The position numbers were made by a program, and so were the translations under genes. 64,000 nt of DNA from Flavobacterium psychraerolatum (GTDB taxonomy: Bacteria; Bacteroidota; Bacteroidia; Flavobacteriales; Flavobacteriaceae). Position 1 is the first letter of the stretch. Each line of letters begins with the position of its first letter. The notes beneath the pieces are model-generated. The model saw nothing but the letters and a program-made list of their open reading frames with translations, was not told the origin of the DNA and ran no database searches. Location: NCBI RefSeq assembly GCF_025960985.1, contig NZ_JAOQMX010000001.1, forward strand, positions 151,791 to 215,790, given 5' to 3'. This document shows positions 10,296 through 21,200 of this stretch, one piece after another.

Positions 10296-11318
10296 TTAAA
10301 AAAGACCACCTTGGGTATTTGTTTTGATTCTACCAAGATGCCTATAAGCTTTATCTGTAACTTCACGTCCGCGAGGCGTACGCATGATGAATCCTTCCTG
10401 AATAAGAAAAGGCTCATAAACTTCCTCAACAGTTTCACTACTCTCCGAAACAGCTGTAGCCAATGTGGATAAGCCCACAGGACCGCCCTTAAACTTATCA
10501 ATTATAGTGACAAGAATTTTATTATCCATCTCATCCAAACCATGAGCATCAACATTTAGTGCTTTTAAACTGTAACGAGCAATCTCAATATCAATCGTCC
10601 CATTACCTTTAATTTGTGCAAAATCACGAACACGACGTAACAAAGCATTTGCAATACGAGGTGTACCACGACTACGTCCTGCTATCTCTATTGCAGCATC
10701 ATATGAGATAGGCATTTTTAAAATAGCCGCTGAGCGTTCTACAATAGATGTTAAAAGTTCAGTTGTATAGTATTGTAAACGAGATGATATTCCAAAACGA
10801 GCACGCATGGGAGCAGTCAATAAGCCAGAACGAGTTGTAGCTCCAATTAATGTAAAAGGATTTAAATTAATTTGAACAGTTCTAGCGTTAGGACCAGACT
10901 CTATCATAATATCGATCTTAAAATCCTCCATTGCTGAATATAAATATTCCTCAACAATAGGACTCAAACGATGAATTTCATCAATAAACAAAACATCACG
11001 TTCGTCAAGATTAGTTAACAAACCAGCTAAATCTCCTGGCTTATCTAAAACTGGACCAGAGGTGATTTTAATCCCCACTTCCAATTCATTAGCAAGAATA
11101 TTAGCCAAAGTAGTTTTCCCTAAACCAGGAGGTCCATGAAAAAGTGTATGATCTAATGCTTCATTTCGCTGATTTGCTGCAGCAACAAAAACTTTTAAAT
11201 TTTCTAAAACCTGATCTTGACCTGCAAAATCATCAAATGACAAGGGTCTTAATTTTTTTTCGAGATCAAATTCTTCTGAACCGTAACCACTTGTTGTAGG
11301 ATCTAAATTTTCATTCAT
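10296..11318 (-). CDS. ruvB: Holliday junction branch migration ATPase RuvB
   Basis: This 340-residue AAA+ motor has the usual length. It forms hexameric rings that drive branch migration with RuvA. Visible motifs are the Walker [13 protein letters not shown] near residue 65, Walker [11 protein letters not shown] near 110, sensor 1 [10 protein letters not shown] near 155, and the arginine-rich sensor 2 region [20 protein letters not shown] near 215. The C-terminal winged-helix domain ends [21 protein letters not shown] promoter-like TATCTTTG ends only 4 nt upstream of the ATG, so the message could be nearly leaderless. It follows the coxA terminator and is probably its own transcription unit, with queG next downstream. 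Confidence 0.98.
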   Translation of the reverse strand: MNENLDPTTSGYGSEEFDLEKKLRPLSFDDFAGQDQVLENLKVFVAAANQRNEALDHTLFHGPPGLGKTTLANILANELEVGIKITSGPVLDKPGDLAGLLTNLDERDVLFIDEIHRLSPIVEEYLYSAMEDFKIDIMIESGPNARTVQINLNPFTLIGATTRSGLLTAPMRARFGISSRLQYYTTELLTSIVERSAAILKMPISYDAAIEIAGRSRGTPRIANALLRRVRDFAQIKGNGTIDIEIARYSLKALNVDAHGLDEMDNKILVTIIDKFKGGPVGLSTLATAVSESSETVEEVYEPFLIQEGFIMRTPRGREVTDKAYRHLGRIKTNTQGGLF

Positions 11319-11322
11319 CTGA

Positions 11323-11330
11323 CAAAGATA
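11323..11330 (-). promoter_or_regulatory. Candidate ruvB promoter -7 element
   Basis: The minus strand reads TATCTTTG, a full match to TAnnTTTG, ending 4 nt before the ruvB ATG. It lies between the coxA terminator and ruvB. A TTG -33 element at normal spacing was not found. Confidence 0.5.
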
Positions 11331-11351
11331 TAATAAAGTTTCAACTAAATA

Positions 11352-11382
11352 AAAATGCCTTTCTATTACAGAAAGGCATTTT
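11352..11382 (-). terminator. Terminator of the act-cox operon
   Basis: A perfect 12-bp stem (AAAATGCCTTTC / GAAAGGCATTTT) with a 7-nt loop sits 17 nt after the coxA stop codon. It includes its own U-tract on the minus-strand transcript. Confidence 0.85.
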
Positions 11383-11399
11383 AAAAATATTTTTAATTT

Positions 11400-13196
11400 C
11401 TAGTGATGTAAAACTTCTTCACCAGGTTTCATTGGTACATTTTGAGGAACAAAATCTTCTTCATGATTTGGATTAGAATAATCATAAGGCCATCTATGTA
11501 CTTCAGGAATCGCTCCTGGCCAGTTACCATGAATATGTTCTACTGGTGTAGTCCATTCTAATGTATTAGATCTCCAAGGATTTTGTGTTGCTTTTGCGCC
11601 ATAAAAAATACTACTAAAGAAATTGTAAAGAAAGACCAATTGAAAAACCCCACCAACTAATGCGAAGGTTGTTATCAATACATTTACGTTTTGCAAATCA
11701 TCAAACAATGGAAAGTTAGTATTTGTATAGTAACGTCTTGGTAAACCAGCTAATCCAATAAAGTGCATCGGGAAGAAAACACCATAAGCACAAACTGCAG
11801 TAACCCAAAAGTGAACATATCCCATATTTTTATTTAACATTCTTCCAAACATTTTTGGAAACCAATGGTAAATACCTGCAAACATACCGTAAAGAGCAGA
11901 AATACCCATTACCAAGTGAAAGTGAGCAATTACAAAATAAGTATCATGAACGTTAATATCTAATGTACTGTCTCCTAAAATAATACCAGTTAAACCACCA
12001 GTTATAAAAGTAGAAATCATTCCGATAGAAAATAACATAGCGGGATTCAATTGCAAATTACCTTTCCATAAAGTTGTGATCCAGTTAAATGCTTTCACAG
12101 CCGACGGTATTGCAATCAATAATGTGGTAAAAGTAAATACTGATCCTAAAAATGGATTCATACCAGAGATAAACATATGGTGTCCCCAAACAATTGTAGA
12201 TAAAAATGCAATTGCAAGAACAGACATAATCATCGCTCTATACCCAAAAATTGGTTTACGAGAGTTTGTAGCTAAAATTTCAGATACAAGTCCCATCGCA
12301 GGTAAGATAACGATATATACTTCTGGATGTCCTAAGAACCAGAATAAATGCTCAAACAAAACAGGTGAACCACCTTGATAATGCAAAACCTCACCAGCGA
12401 TATAAATATCAGATAAGAAGAAAGAAGTACCAAAACTTCTATCAAAAATCAACAATAAAGCAGCTGATAATAAAACTGGAAAAGAAACAACACCAATAAT
12501 TGCAGTTACAAAAAATGTCCAAATAGTCAAAGGTAGCCTAGTCATAGACATTCCTTTTGTTCTAAGATTAATAACTGTTACAATATAATTTAACGACCCC
12601 ATTAATGAAGAAGCAATAAATATTGCCATAGAGATCAACCATAATGTCATCCCCATTCCAGAACCAGGAATAGCCTGAGGTAAAGCACTCAAGGGAGGAT
12701 AAATTGTCCACCCAGCAGAGGCAGGACCAGCTTCAACAAATAATGAACTTAACATAATAACAGCAGACAAAAAGAACATCCAATAGGAAATCATATTCAT
12801 GAATCCAGAGGCCATATCTCTTGCACCAATTTGAAGTGGTATTAATAAATTACTAAACGTACCACTTAATCCGGCCGTCAATACAAAGAAAACCATTATA
12901 GTTCCATGAATTGTTACCAATGCTAAATAGACATCATTCTTCATAACTCCATCTGGAGCCCATTTATCACCTAACAAAACATTAAATATTTTGAAAGATT
13001 CTTCAGGCCATGCTAATTGCATCCTGAAAAGCATAGACATTGTAATCCCTATAACTCCCATAATAATACCTGTAATAAGGTATTGTTTGGCAATCATTTT
13101 ATGATCAATACTAAAAATATATTTAGTAATGAATGTATCTTTATGATGATGTTCGTGTTCGTGATCCACTACGTGATCGTGACCTTCTGCTGACAT
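11400..13196 (-). CDS. ctaD: Cytochrome c oxidase subunit I
   Basis: This 598-residue heme-copper oxidase subunit I reduces O2 to water and pumps protons across the cytoplasmic membrane. It is hydrophobic throughout, with about 12-13 membrane segments. The active-site motif GHPEVYIVILP is present and carries the CuB histidine cross-linked to tyrosine. WGHHMF supplies the other two CuB histidines. HDTYFVIAHFHLVMG holds the heme a3 and heme a histidines. The His-rich N-terminus (HDHVVDHEHEHHHKD) is unusual and probably lies in the cytoplasm. The gene is last in the act-cox operon, 31 nt after coxB. Family assignment as an A-type oxidase is clear; the heme types are inferred. Confidence 0.97.
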   Translation of the reverse strand: MSAEGHDHVVDHEHEHHHKDTFITKYIFSIDHKMIAKQYLITGIIMGVIGITMSMLFRMQLAWPEESFKIFNVLLGDKWAPDGVMKNDVYLALVTIHGTIMVFFVLTAGLSGTFSNLLIPLQIGARDMASGFMNMISYWMFFLSAVIMLSSLFVEAGPASAGWTIYPPLSALPQAIPGSGMGMTLWLISMAIFIASSLMGSLNYIVTVINLRTKGMSMTRLPLTIWTFFVTAIIGVVSFPVLLSAALLLIFDRSFGTSFFLSDIYIAGEVLHYQGGSPVLFEHLFWFLGHPEVYIVILPAMGLVSEILATNSRKPIFGYRAMIMSVLAIAFLSTIVWGHHMFISGMNPFLGSVFTFTTLLIAIPSAVKAFNWITTLWKGNLQLNPAMLFSIGMISTFITGGLTGIILGDSTLDINVHDTYFVIAHFHLVMGISALYGMFAGIYHWFPKMFGRMLNKNMGYVHFWVTAVCAYGVFFPMHFIGLAGLPRRYYTNTNFPLFDDLQNVNVLITTFALVGGVFQLVFLYNFFSSIFYGAKATQNPWRSNTLEWTTPVEHIHGNWPGAIPEVHRWPYDYSNPNHEEDFVPQNVPMKPGEEVLHH

Positions 13197-13227
13197 ATAA
13201 GTTTACTTTAAATTTTCTTAATAAATA

Positions 13228-14373
13228 TTATTTAACTGCTACTACTGGAGCAACAATTACTGAGTCTTTTAAAATTGTATCACCTCCTACAGTTGGGGCT
13301 GGAGTATTTGCATCTTTAACTTGTACAGCTAATAAAGTTTGCTCTTTAATCCATTTTTTATAATCCTCTGGAGTATCAACAATTATCTTCATTTGCATAT
13401 TGTAGTGGGAAGCACCACAAATTTTGTTACAAAGTAATAAATAATCAAAAGTATAAGGATCCAAAGCAGTACCACCTTTAGCTACCAATTCAATAGACTT
13501 CTTGGCTCTTAAATCGTTTATATGAGCAACTTTTTCAATCATGTAAGGTAACTCTCTGTATTCTGATGTAGTGAAGATTGGCTCAAAAGCAAATTCAGTA
13601 ACCATACCAGGAACACAATTCATTTGCGCTCTAAAATGAGGCATATAAGCTGAGTGTAAAACATCTTGAGATCTCATTTTAAAATGTATCTTTCTTCCTT
13701 TTGGAATATGCAATTCAGAAACTACAATATCATCTTGAGCATTAGGATCAGACATATCAACACCTAAAGTATTAATACCCTCAATATACCTAACATTTGC
13801 TTTACCAAGTACATTATCTTCACCCGCATAACGAGCAGTCCACTTAAATTGTTGAGCATATAACTCGATCACCACAGTGTCTTCTTCGTCATCAATAAAC
13901 ATAATATTGGTCCAAGCATATAAACCATAAAGGATTAATCCAGCCAAAACTACTGCCGGTATAATACTCCAAACAGCCTCTAGTTTGTTGTTATCTGCAA
14001 AATACATTGCCTTTTGACCTTCTTTACCTCTATACTTAAATGAAAAATAATGAATCAATACTTGTGTAATTGCTTGTACAATAAACAATAGAACCCATGA
14101 AATATTCATTAAGTTATCTACTAAAGCACCATGTGCGGAAGCAGGAGTGTGAAGAACTAACCCACCCCATGTAAACAAACCATAAATGGTAAGTATATAT
14201 ATGAAAGCTAGAAAACCAAACATCAAATAACCCTGAACATTATTATCGTTATCATTAGCCACTTGCGAATTGTCCACATTTGAACCTACTTGAGTAAGAT
14301 CAAATATCTTGGTCAATTGCCACAAAGCAACTGCTAATAAAACTAAAACTATAATTACCAACAAACTTGTCAT
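13228..14373 (-). CDS. ctaC: Cytochrome c oxidase subunit II
   Basis: This 381-residue subunit II carries the CuA centre that receives electrons from the quinol:cytochrome c complex. It has an N-terminal hydrophobic segment (residues 1-20), then two transmembrane helices (about 48-70 and 90-110) and a periplasmic cupredoxin domain. The CuA ligands are visible as LLCNKICGASHYNMQM (CxxxCxxxHxxM) near residue 312, with the upstream histidine in LHSAYMPHFRAQM. An insertion of about 60 residues separates MNCVPGM from the CuA loop, longer than in mitochondrial subunit II. It lies between actF and ctaD. In F. johnsoniae this oxidase is physically bound to Alternative Complex III. Confidence 0.96.
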   Translation of the reverse strand: MTSLLVIIVLVLLAVALWQLTKIFDLTQVGSNVDNSQVANDNDNNVQGYLMFGFLAFIYILTIYGLFTWGGLVLHTPASAHGALVDNLMNISWVLLFIVQAITQVLIHYFSFKYRGKEGQKAMYFADNNKLEAVWSIIPAVVLAGLILYGLYAWTNIMFIDDEEDTVVIELYAQQFKWTARYAGEDNVLGKANVRYIEGINTLGVDMSDPNAQDDIVVSELHIPKGRKIHFKMRSQDVLHSAYMPHFRAQMNCVPGMVTEFAFEPIFTTSEYRELPYMIEKVAHINDLRAKKSIELVAKGGTALDPYTFDYLLLCNKICGASHYNMQMKIIVDTPEDYKKWIKEQTLLAVQVKDANTPAPTVGGDTILKDSVIVAPVVAVK

Positions 14374-14391
14374 CTGTTTATCTCTTTAAAA

Positions 14392-15741
14392 TTAATAATG
14401 AAAATGTTTACTTTCTTCTATAAATGGATTTCTCTTTGGCAACAATGGATTTTTACTTAATGCAGTAAACACAGTAAATATGAATAATCCAAGGAAGAAA
14501 AGAACCGATGAAATTTCAGAAACACCAATAAACCAACGGTCTCCAACTGTTCCAGGCATAATCATATTAAAGAAATCTATATAATGTCCAGCTAAAATAA
14601 CAACACCAGCCATTACAATAACCCAACTAAGTCTTTTGAAATCAGTATTTAACAATATCAATAATGGAAACACAAAGTTCATTACGATAGCACCGAAGAA
14701 AGGTAAGTTATATAATTGAATTCTTGTAATAAAATAAGTAATCTCTTCAGGAATATTAGCATACCAAACTAACATGAATTGAGAAAACCATAAATAGGTC
14801 CAAAAGATACTAATACCGAACATAAATTTAGCTAAATCATGAATATGACTTGTATTTACATATTCTAGAAAACCTTTAGATTTTAAATAAACAGTAACTA
14901 AAGCTATAGTAGTAATACCACTAACAAAGAAACTAGCAAAAACATACCATCCAAATAATGTACTAAACCAATGAGGATCAACAGACATTATCCAATCCCA
15001 AGACATAATAGACTCAGAAACGATAAAAAAGACTAAGAACCCAGCTGTTATTTTAAAATTCTTTTTATAAAAAGAGTTATCATTAGCTCCGTCTTGTGCA
15101 ACACAATACTTAGCAGTATAAAATCTATACAAATTCCAACCAGCCAAAAATATAGCTGCTCTTAAAATCCAAAAAGGAAAATTTAAATAACCTACTTTAT
15201 TAGCTATAAGTTCATCGTGTGCAACTACTTCGGGATCTAACCAAATAAATAAATGATTAAAATGTAAACCACACAAAATTAAAAATATAAAAAATATAGC
15301 AGAACCAACAGGCAGATAAGCGGTAATTGCTTGCATAACCCTAAACAATACTGGAGACCAACCAGCTTGAGCTACAATTTGAATAGCATAGAATGCTAAA
15401 GTTCCCATTGCTATCAACATAAAAAAGATACAAGCAACATATAATGCAGCCCATGGTTTGTTTTGCAACTGGTGCAAAACGTGATTTAAATGCTCAGTAT
15501 GTTCAGCATCATGGTGAGCAACTTCAGCATTGTCATGGCTAATAGTACCATGTGCTTCATCTGCCACTTTAGTTTCTTCATGATGTTCAGCACCATGGCC
15601 ATCATGACTTTCAGCAGCAAGAAGTGTTTCAACTTCTTGAATATCCTTAGGTGCATTCAAAAAACCATATCCTATCCCCAATATACCAATGGCCATAAGG
15701 ATAAAAGAAAAAGTTTTTAATTTACTTGAAAATGTATACAT
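14392..15741 (-). CDS. actF: Alternative Complex III subunit ActF
   Basis: This polytopic membrane subunit of the quinol:cytochrome c oxidoreductase has about ten hydrophobic helices. No cofactor ligands are evident, as known for ActF, which resembles ActC. Near residues 40-90 is a His/Asp/Glu-rich periplasmic or cytoplasmic loop (for example AHHDAEHTEHLNH). I chose ATG 15741 (MYTFSSKLKTFSFILM, 449 residues) over an in-frame TTG at 15768 that would abut the actE stop. Order actE-actF-coxB and close spacing indicate one transcript. Confidence 0.92.
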   Translation of the reverse strand: MYTFSSKLKTFSFILMAIGILGIGYGFLNAPKDIQEVETLLAAESHDGHGAEHHEETKVADEAHGTISHDNAEVAHHDAEHTEHLNHVLHQLQNKPWAALYVACIFFMLIAMGTLAFYAIQIVAQAGWSPVLFRVMQAITAYLPVGSAIFFIFLILCGLHFNHLFIWLDPEVVAHDELIANKVGYLNFPFWILRAAIFLAGWNLYRFYTAKYCVAQDGANDNSFYKKNFKITAGFLVFFIVSESIMSWDWIMSVDPHWFSTLFGWYVFASFFVSGITTIALVTVYLKSKGFLEYVNTSHIHDLAKFMFGISIFWTYLWFSQFMLVWYANIPEEITYFITRIQLYNLPFFGAIVMNFVFPLLILLNTDFKRLSWVIVMAGVVILAGHYIDFFNMIMPGTVGDRWFIGVSEISSVLFFLGLFIFTVFTALSKNPLLPKRNPFIEESKHFHY

Positions 15742-15768
15742 ATCTATTACGATCAGTTTGTTCAACAA

Positions 15769-16314
15769 TTATAATTGGCTCTTAAGTTTCAAAACATAGT
15801 CAGCAACTAACCAACGTTCGTGTGCACTTAATTGATTAGCATGAGAACCCATAGCATTTAAACCATAAGTCTCTACGAAAAAAACACTTCCTTCAGTAAT
15901 CACCCTATCTTTATAATTTGGGACCCCAAGAAATTTTTCTCTTTCTACTAACTTTCCTTTACCATTTCCAGCTGCTCCATGACAACTGATACAATAAATA
16001 TCAAAAAGCTCTTTTCCTTTTCCTGAATTACGATCTAACGAATCCAAAGGAGACTTTGAATTAGCTTTTGCCAATTCATAACCTGCAGTAGAATTTTCAT
16101 ATTCGTAAGGTTCAAAACCTCTCTTAATAGTACCATCTGGAGGAAGTTGACCTTCTTTACCATTTTTGAAAGCAGCAGATTCAGAATAAGTTTCATATCC
16201 TACTGATTCATACATATTAGGAAAGTATTGATAGTTCGGTGCTTTATCATTATGACATGATGCCACTAAAATAGTGATGCCTAATAAAAGTGCTGTTTTA
16301 TATACCCTTTTCAT
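15769..16314 (-). CDS. actE: Alternative Complex III subunit ActE, monoheme cytochrome c lipoprotein
   Basis: This protein is about 181 residues with a lipoprotein signal (LLLGITILVASC, lipid-anchored Cys) and one heme-binding CISCH near residue 110. A Met-containing loop (GLNAMGSHANQ) probably supplies the sixth heme ligand. In Alternative Complex III, ActE is a membrane-anchored cytochrome c that can pass electrons onward to the oxidase. ATG 16314 (MKRVYKTALLLG) starts 7 nt after the actD stop. A TTG 21 nt upstream (16335) would overlap actD and adds a non-signal-like prefix, so I prefer the ATG. Confidence 0.93.
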   Translation of the reverse strand: MKRVYKTALLLGITILVASCHNDKAPNYQYFPNMYESVGYETYSESAAFKNGKEGQLPPDGTIKRGFEPYEYENSTAGYELAKANSKSPLDSLDRNSGKGKELFDIYCISCHGAAGNGKGKLVEREKFLGVPNYKDRVITEGSVFFVETYGLNAMGSHANQLSAHERWLVADYVLKLKSQL

Positions 16315-16321
16315 ATCTTTA

Positions 16322-16846
16322 TTAATGCTTTTCAATTATTTTAACTTCTACAGCTCCAGTTCCTTGGAAGAAAGAAACTAGTTCTTCTTCATTTCCATTA
16401 ACAGCCACTTCCATTAAAAAGTGATCATCAGTTGTTCTTACATCTGGATTTTCAGCTTCTTTAAATGGCCACAATCTACTTCTCATATAAAAAGTAATTA
16501 CCATAAGGTGAGCTGCAAAAAACACAGTCATCTCAAACATAATAGGCACAAAAGCAGGCATATTTTCAATATAGCTAAAACTTGGTTTTCCACCAATATC
16601 CTGTGGCCAATCTTGGATCATTACAAAATTCATCATCCAGGTAGCAAATGAAATACCTATACAACCGTATATGAATGAACAAATAGCTAATCTTGTAGGC
16701 GCAAGTCCCATTGCTTTATCCAATCCGTGAACGGGGAATGGAGTAAAAACTTCTTCAATATGATGATGAGCTGCACGGGTTTTCTTAACCGCATCCATCA
16801 ATATATCATCGTCATTATAAATGGCGTATATTACTTTATTACTCAT
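16322..16846 (-). CDS. actD: Alternative Complex III subunit ActD (DUF3341)
   Basis: This 174-residue protein has an N-terminal soluble domain (VIYAIYNDDDILMDAVKKTR) and two transmembrane helices at about 58-78 and 97-117, with the pattern PTRLAICSFIYGCIGISFA. This is the DUF3341/ActD architecture. ActD is a structural subunit of Alternative Complex III without known cofactors. It overlaps the actC end by 8 nt, which suggests translational coupling. Confidence 0.94.
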   Translation of the reverse strand: MSNKVIYAIYNDDDILMDAVKKTRAAHHHIEEVFTPFPVHGLDKAMGLAPTRLAICSFIYGCIGISFATWMMNFVMIQDWPQDIGGKPSFSYIENMPAFVPIMFEMTVFFAAHLMVITFYMRSRLWPFKEAENPDVRTTDDHFLMEVAVNGNEEELVSFFQGTGAVEVKIIEKH

Positions 16847-18242
16847 GGTGTGAATCTTTATTTGCTTCTCTTTCTCTAATATAATTATCTCCAGTTCCTT
16901 TCAAAATTGTCTTAATCTCCGCTTGAGCAATCACTGGGAATGTTCTAGAGTATAATAAAAACAAAACAAAGAAGAAACCAATTGTTCCAATGAAAATTCC
17001 AATATCTATAAATGTTGGAGAAAACATAGTCCAAGATGATGGTAAATAATCTCTATGCAATGAAGTAACAATAATTACAAAACGCTCAAACCACATTCCA
17101 ATGTTAACCACTATAGATAAAACAAAAGAAAAGATTATACTAGTTCTAAGTTTTTTAAACCACATAAATTGAGGTGACAAAACATTACATGACATCATTA
17201 ATAAATATGCCCACCAGTATGGCCCTGTTGCTCTGTTTAAGAAAGCGTATTGTTCGTATTCTACTCCAGAGTACCATGCGACAAATAATTCAGTAATATA
17301 AGCTACACCTACAATAGAACCCGTAATCATGATGACAATATTCATCAATTCAATATGTTGTAATGTAATGTATGCTTCAAGGTTTGAAACTTTTCTCATA
17401 ATGATTAACAAAGTGTTCACCATTGCAAAACCAGAAAATACAGCTCCTGCCACAAAGTATGGAGGAAAAATTGTTGTATGCCATCCAGGTATTACAGAAG
17501 TAGCAAAATCCATCGATACAATAGTATGAACAGAAAGAACAAGTGGAGTTGCTAAACCTGCAAGAACCAAAGATACTTCCTCAAAACGTTGCCAATCTTT
17601 TGCTCTACCACTCCAACCAAAACTAACAATTGAATAAATTCTTTTATTAAAAGGTGTTACCGCCCTATCTCTTAGCATAGCAAAATCAGGTAATAAACCA
17701 GTCCACCAGAAAACTAATGAAACTGACAAATACGTAGAAATTGCAAATACATCCCAAAGTAATGGTGAGTTAAAGTTAACCCATAATGATCCAAATTGAT
17801 TCGGTATTGGCAATACCCAATAAGCTAACCATGGACGACCCATGTGGATAATTGGGAACAAACCTGCTTGAACAACAGAGAAAATAGTCATTGCTTCTGC
17901 AGAACGGTTAATAGCCATTCTCCATCTTTGACGGAATAGTAATAGTACTGCTGAAATCAGAGTTCCTGCGTGACCAATACCAACCCACCAAACGAAGTTA
18001 GTAATATCCCAAGCCCATCCAACGGTTTTATTCAAACCCCATGAACCGATACCTGTAGACACGGTGTAAATTATACAACCTATTCCCCAAAGGAAAGCGG
18101 TTAACGCGATCGTAAATACAATCCACCAATGTTTATTAGCTTTTCCCTCAACAGGAGCAGCTACATCAACTGTTACATCGTGATAGCTTCTATCACCTAT
18201 AACTAAAGGTTTCCTAATGCTTGATTCGTAGTGAGACGACAT
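16839..18242 (-). CDS. actC: Alternative Complex III subunit ActC (NrfD-like)
   Basis: This 467-residue NrfD/PsrC-family membrane protein has about ten helices. NrfD-type subunits form the quinol-binding site and face the iron-sulfur protein ActB. Visible family patterns are WWVGIGHAGTLISAVLLLFRQ near residue 85, with the conserved membrane histidine, and HTIVSMDFATSVIPGWH near 232. It is located directly after actB and overlaps actD. Menaquinol is the expected donor in Flavobacteria; that is family knowledge, not visible here. Confidence 0.95.
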   Translation of the reverse strand: MSSHYESSIRKPLVIGDRSYHDVTVDVAAPVEGKANKHWWIVFTIALTAFLWGIGCIIYTVSTGIGSWGLNKTVGWAWDITNFVWWVGIGHAGTLISAVLLLFRQRWRMAINRSAEAMTIFSVVQAGLFPIIHMGRPWLAYWVLPIPNQFGSLWVNFNSPLLWDVFAISTYLSVSLVFWWTGLLPDFAMLRDRAVTPFNKRIYSIVSFGWSGRAKDWQRFEEVSLVLAGLATPLVLSVHTIVSMDFATSVIPGWHTTIFPPYFVAGAVFSGFAMVNTLLIIMRKVSNLEAYITLQHIELMNIVIMITGSIVGVAYITELFVAWYSGVEYEQYAFLNRATGPYWWAYLLMMSCNVLSPQFMWFKKLRTSIIFSFVLSIVVNIGMWFERFVIIVTSLHRDYLPSSWTMFSPTFIDIGIFIGTIGFFFVLFLLYSRTFPVIAQAEIKTILKGTGDNYIREREANKDSHHE

Positions 18243-18279
18243 AATCCTTTATATGTTTCTAATTAATAATTATTTTTTA

Positions 18280-21200
18280 CTAGGTATTTCTAACTTTAAC
18301 GTGATAAATCACATTAGGCTTAGTTCCGATATGTTCTAATAAATGATACATTCTGTCATCTTCTAATAGTTCAGCAACATGACTTTCTTTATCATTAACA
18401 TCTCCAAATACCATCGCACCAGTAGTACAAGCACTTGAACATGCCGTTTGGAATTCACCATCAACGATAGTCCTACCCTCTCTCTTGGCTTTCAAAATGG
18501 TCGCTTGTGTCATTTGAATACACATTGAACATTTTTCCATTACCCCACGAGAACGTACAACAACATCTGGATTCAACACCATACGTCCCAAATCATCATT
18601 CATATGATAATCAAATTCCTCATTTCCATTGTATAAGAACCAGTTAAAACGACGAACTTTATAAGGACAGTTATTAGCACAATAACGAGTACCAACACAT
18701 CTGTTGTATGCCATATGATTTTGACCTTGACGACTATGGGAAGTTGCAGCAACAGGACAAACAGACTCACATGGAGCATGATTACAATGTTGACACATTA
18801 CCGGTTGAAAAGCTACTTGAGGATTATCCCCAGCTTTTTCCATTTCATTAAAAGTAGATAATGAATCTGACAATCCAGCAATATTATCTTTTCTGATATT
18901 ATCTTCCTCAAATGTAGCTTCAGACGAATAGTATCTATCAATACGCAACCAATGCATATCTCTACTTCTTCTTATTTCAGATTTACCTACTACCGGAACG
19001 TTATTTTCAGCATGACATGCAATTACACAAGCTCCACATCCAGTACAAGCATTTAAATCAATTGATAAGTTAAAATGATGACCAATTGAACGATCAAAAG
19101 AATCCCATAAATCAACAGTCGTAGATTTTACTTCTTCATGATCTAAAGAAACCATGGGAACTGGGTTCCACTCTTTAGCATCTGCAGTATTAAAGATCTC
19201 CAAAGTAGTTTCTTTGATAATATCTCCTCTACCCATCAACGTTTTCTGACCTTGAACACAAGCAAACTCATGTTCACCGCTAGCTTTTTCAATACTAACC
19301 GTTTGAATATCATTAAAACCTTTATATAAAGTGTAAGCATTTAAACCTACTTGCATTTCTTCTTTTAAAGCTGCCTTACGTCCATAACCTAATGCTAAAC
19401 CTAAAGTACCAACCGCTTGTCCTGGTTGAACAATGACTGGAATATTTTCAATTTTAACACCATCAATAGTAGTAATCGTTGCATAACTTCCGTTAAGACC
19501 ACCATTAGCAACAATCTCATTTGTCATTTCTAATTTCTTTGCATCAGCATTAGAAACAGTAATGTAGTTATCCCAAGACACTCTTGTAATCGGATCCGGT
19601 AATTCTTGCAACCAAGGATTGGCGGCTTGCTGACCATCACCTAAACCCGTTTTAGTATATAAAACCAATTCAAATCCTTGACCCGCTTTTGATTTTGATA
19701 ATGCTAAAGCAGCACTATTATAATCTGCAGCATTTCCTGAAACAGCTAGTGAATCACTAACAAAAATCCCATCGTGTAATACTTTATTCCAAGTTGCCCC
19801 TGCAGTAACAATAGCAGCAGTACCTTTCACATAATCATAATACGATCCCGCTATACCGTTTAAAGACATCAAAACTTCTTGAAACTGTTTTGTATCAAAT
19901 AATGGACGGATAGTAGGCTGTGTAATACTATAAGTACCTCTTGTCAAACTCAAATCTCCCCAAGATTCTAAATAATGAGGGACTGCAGCTGCAACGGTAG
20001 TTAACAAAGCTGTCTCATCTTCTTTCAAAGAAAAAGCAACTGATGTTTTTACTTTTTTAAGCCCTTCAGCAAAAGATGCTGAATCTGCCAATGTATATAT
20101 TGGATTAACACCACTCATTAATAATGTATGAACGCTACCAGCTTTCATATCATTAATCAACTGTGCTACTTTTTCGTTAGATCCTTTTCTAATTTGTCTT
20201 GAACCAGCAGTAATAAAAGCTTCACTACCTAATGCATTATTAATTGCAATAACTAATAATTGTGCATTTTTATCTTGAATACCTGAAACCAAAACTCCTT
20301 GAGTCCCAGACATTTTCAACTGATTAGCTGCTTTTGTTATTTCACCTTTAAACGTAGATTCTAAAGTTACAGGAATAGAAGCACCTGTTATTATATTATA
20401 GATATGAACTAAAGCTTGCTTTTGAACAGCAGTAGACACTGCCAAACGTTTGTCAGCAGCAGCACCAGATAAAGTCATGTTCGATTCCAATTGGAAGTGA
20501 CGTGACATTTTTCCGTTTTTAGGAATTCTACCTTGTGCATATCCAGAATCATATCCACCACCTTGCCAATCTCCTAAAAAGTCAGCACCAACAGATACAA
20601 TTAAAGAAGCTTTTGATAAATCATAATCCACTAAAGCTCTATCACCGTAAACAGATTCAAAAGCATCTAAAGCTTCCGAAGATGATACTGCATCATAAAC
20701 CACATGCTTTGCATTTGGATTTTTTGATATAAATTCAGCAATTAATTTTTCTGTGGAAGGACTCGCCAATGTATTAGTCAAAAGGACCACTTGACCACCT
20801 TTAGCTTTTGCATCAATAAGACTTGAGTTAATTTTTGAAGTAACCGCTGACCAAGTTGCAGGTTTCCCTTCAACCTTAGGTTCTTTCAAACGCATACTAT
20901 CATATAATGATAGCACAGACGCATGAACCCTAGCGTTTGCAGCGAATTTAGCTCCAACAATAGTATTATTTTCTATTTTAATAGGACGCCCTTCACGTGT
21001 TTTAACAAGAAGATTTGCAAAATCAAAACCATCAAACATTGAAGTAGCATAATAATCTGCTACACCAGGAATGATTTGTTCTGGTTGTAATACATAAGGT
21101 ATCGACTTGTGTACAGGACCTTCGCAAGCAACAAGCGTAGCAGCTGCAGTACTAAATCCAACGTACTTTAAAAAATCACGACGTGATGTAGAAGAAGAAG

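Noticed and set aside
10172..10501. 109-codon minus-strand frame covering the ruvB 3' end.
   Set aside because: It overlaps ruvB in another frame; the real signals are the RuvB C-terminal domain and the queG N-terminal extension.
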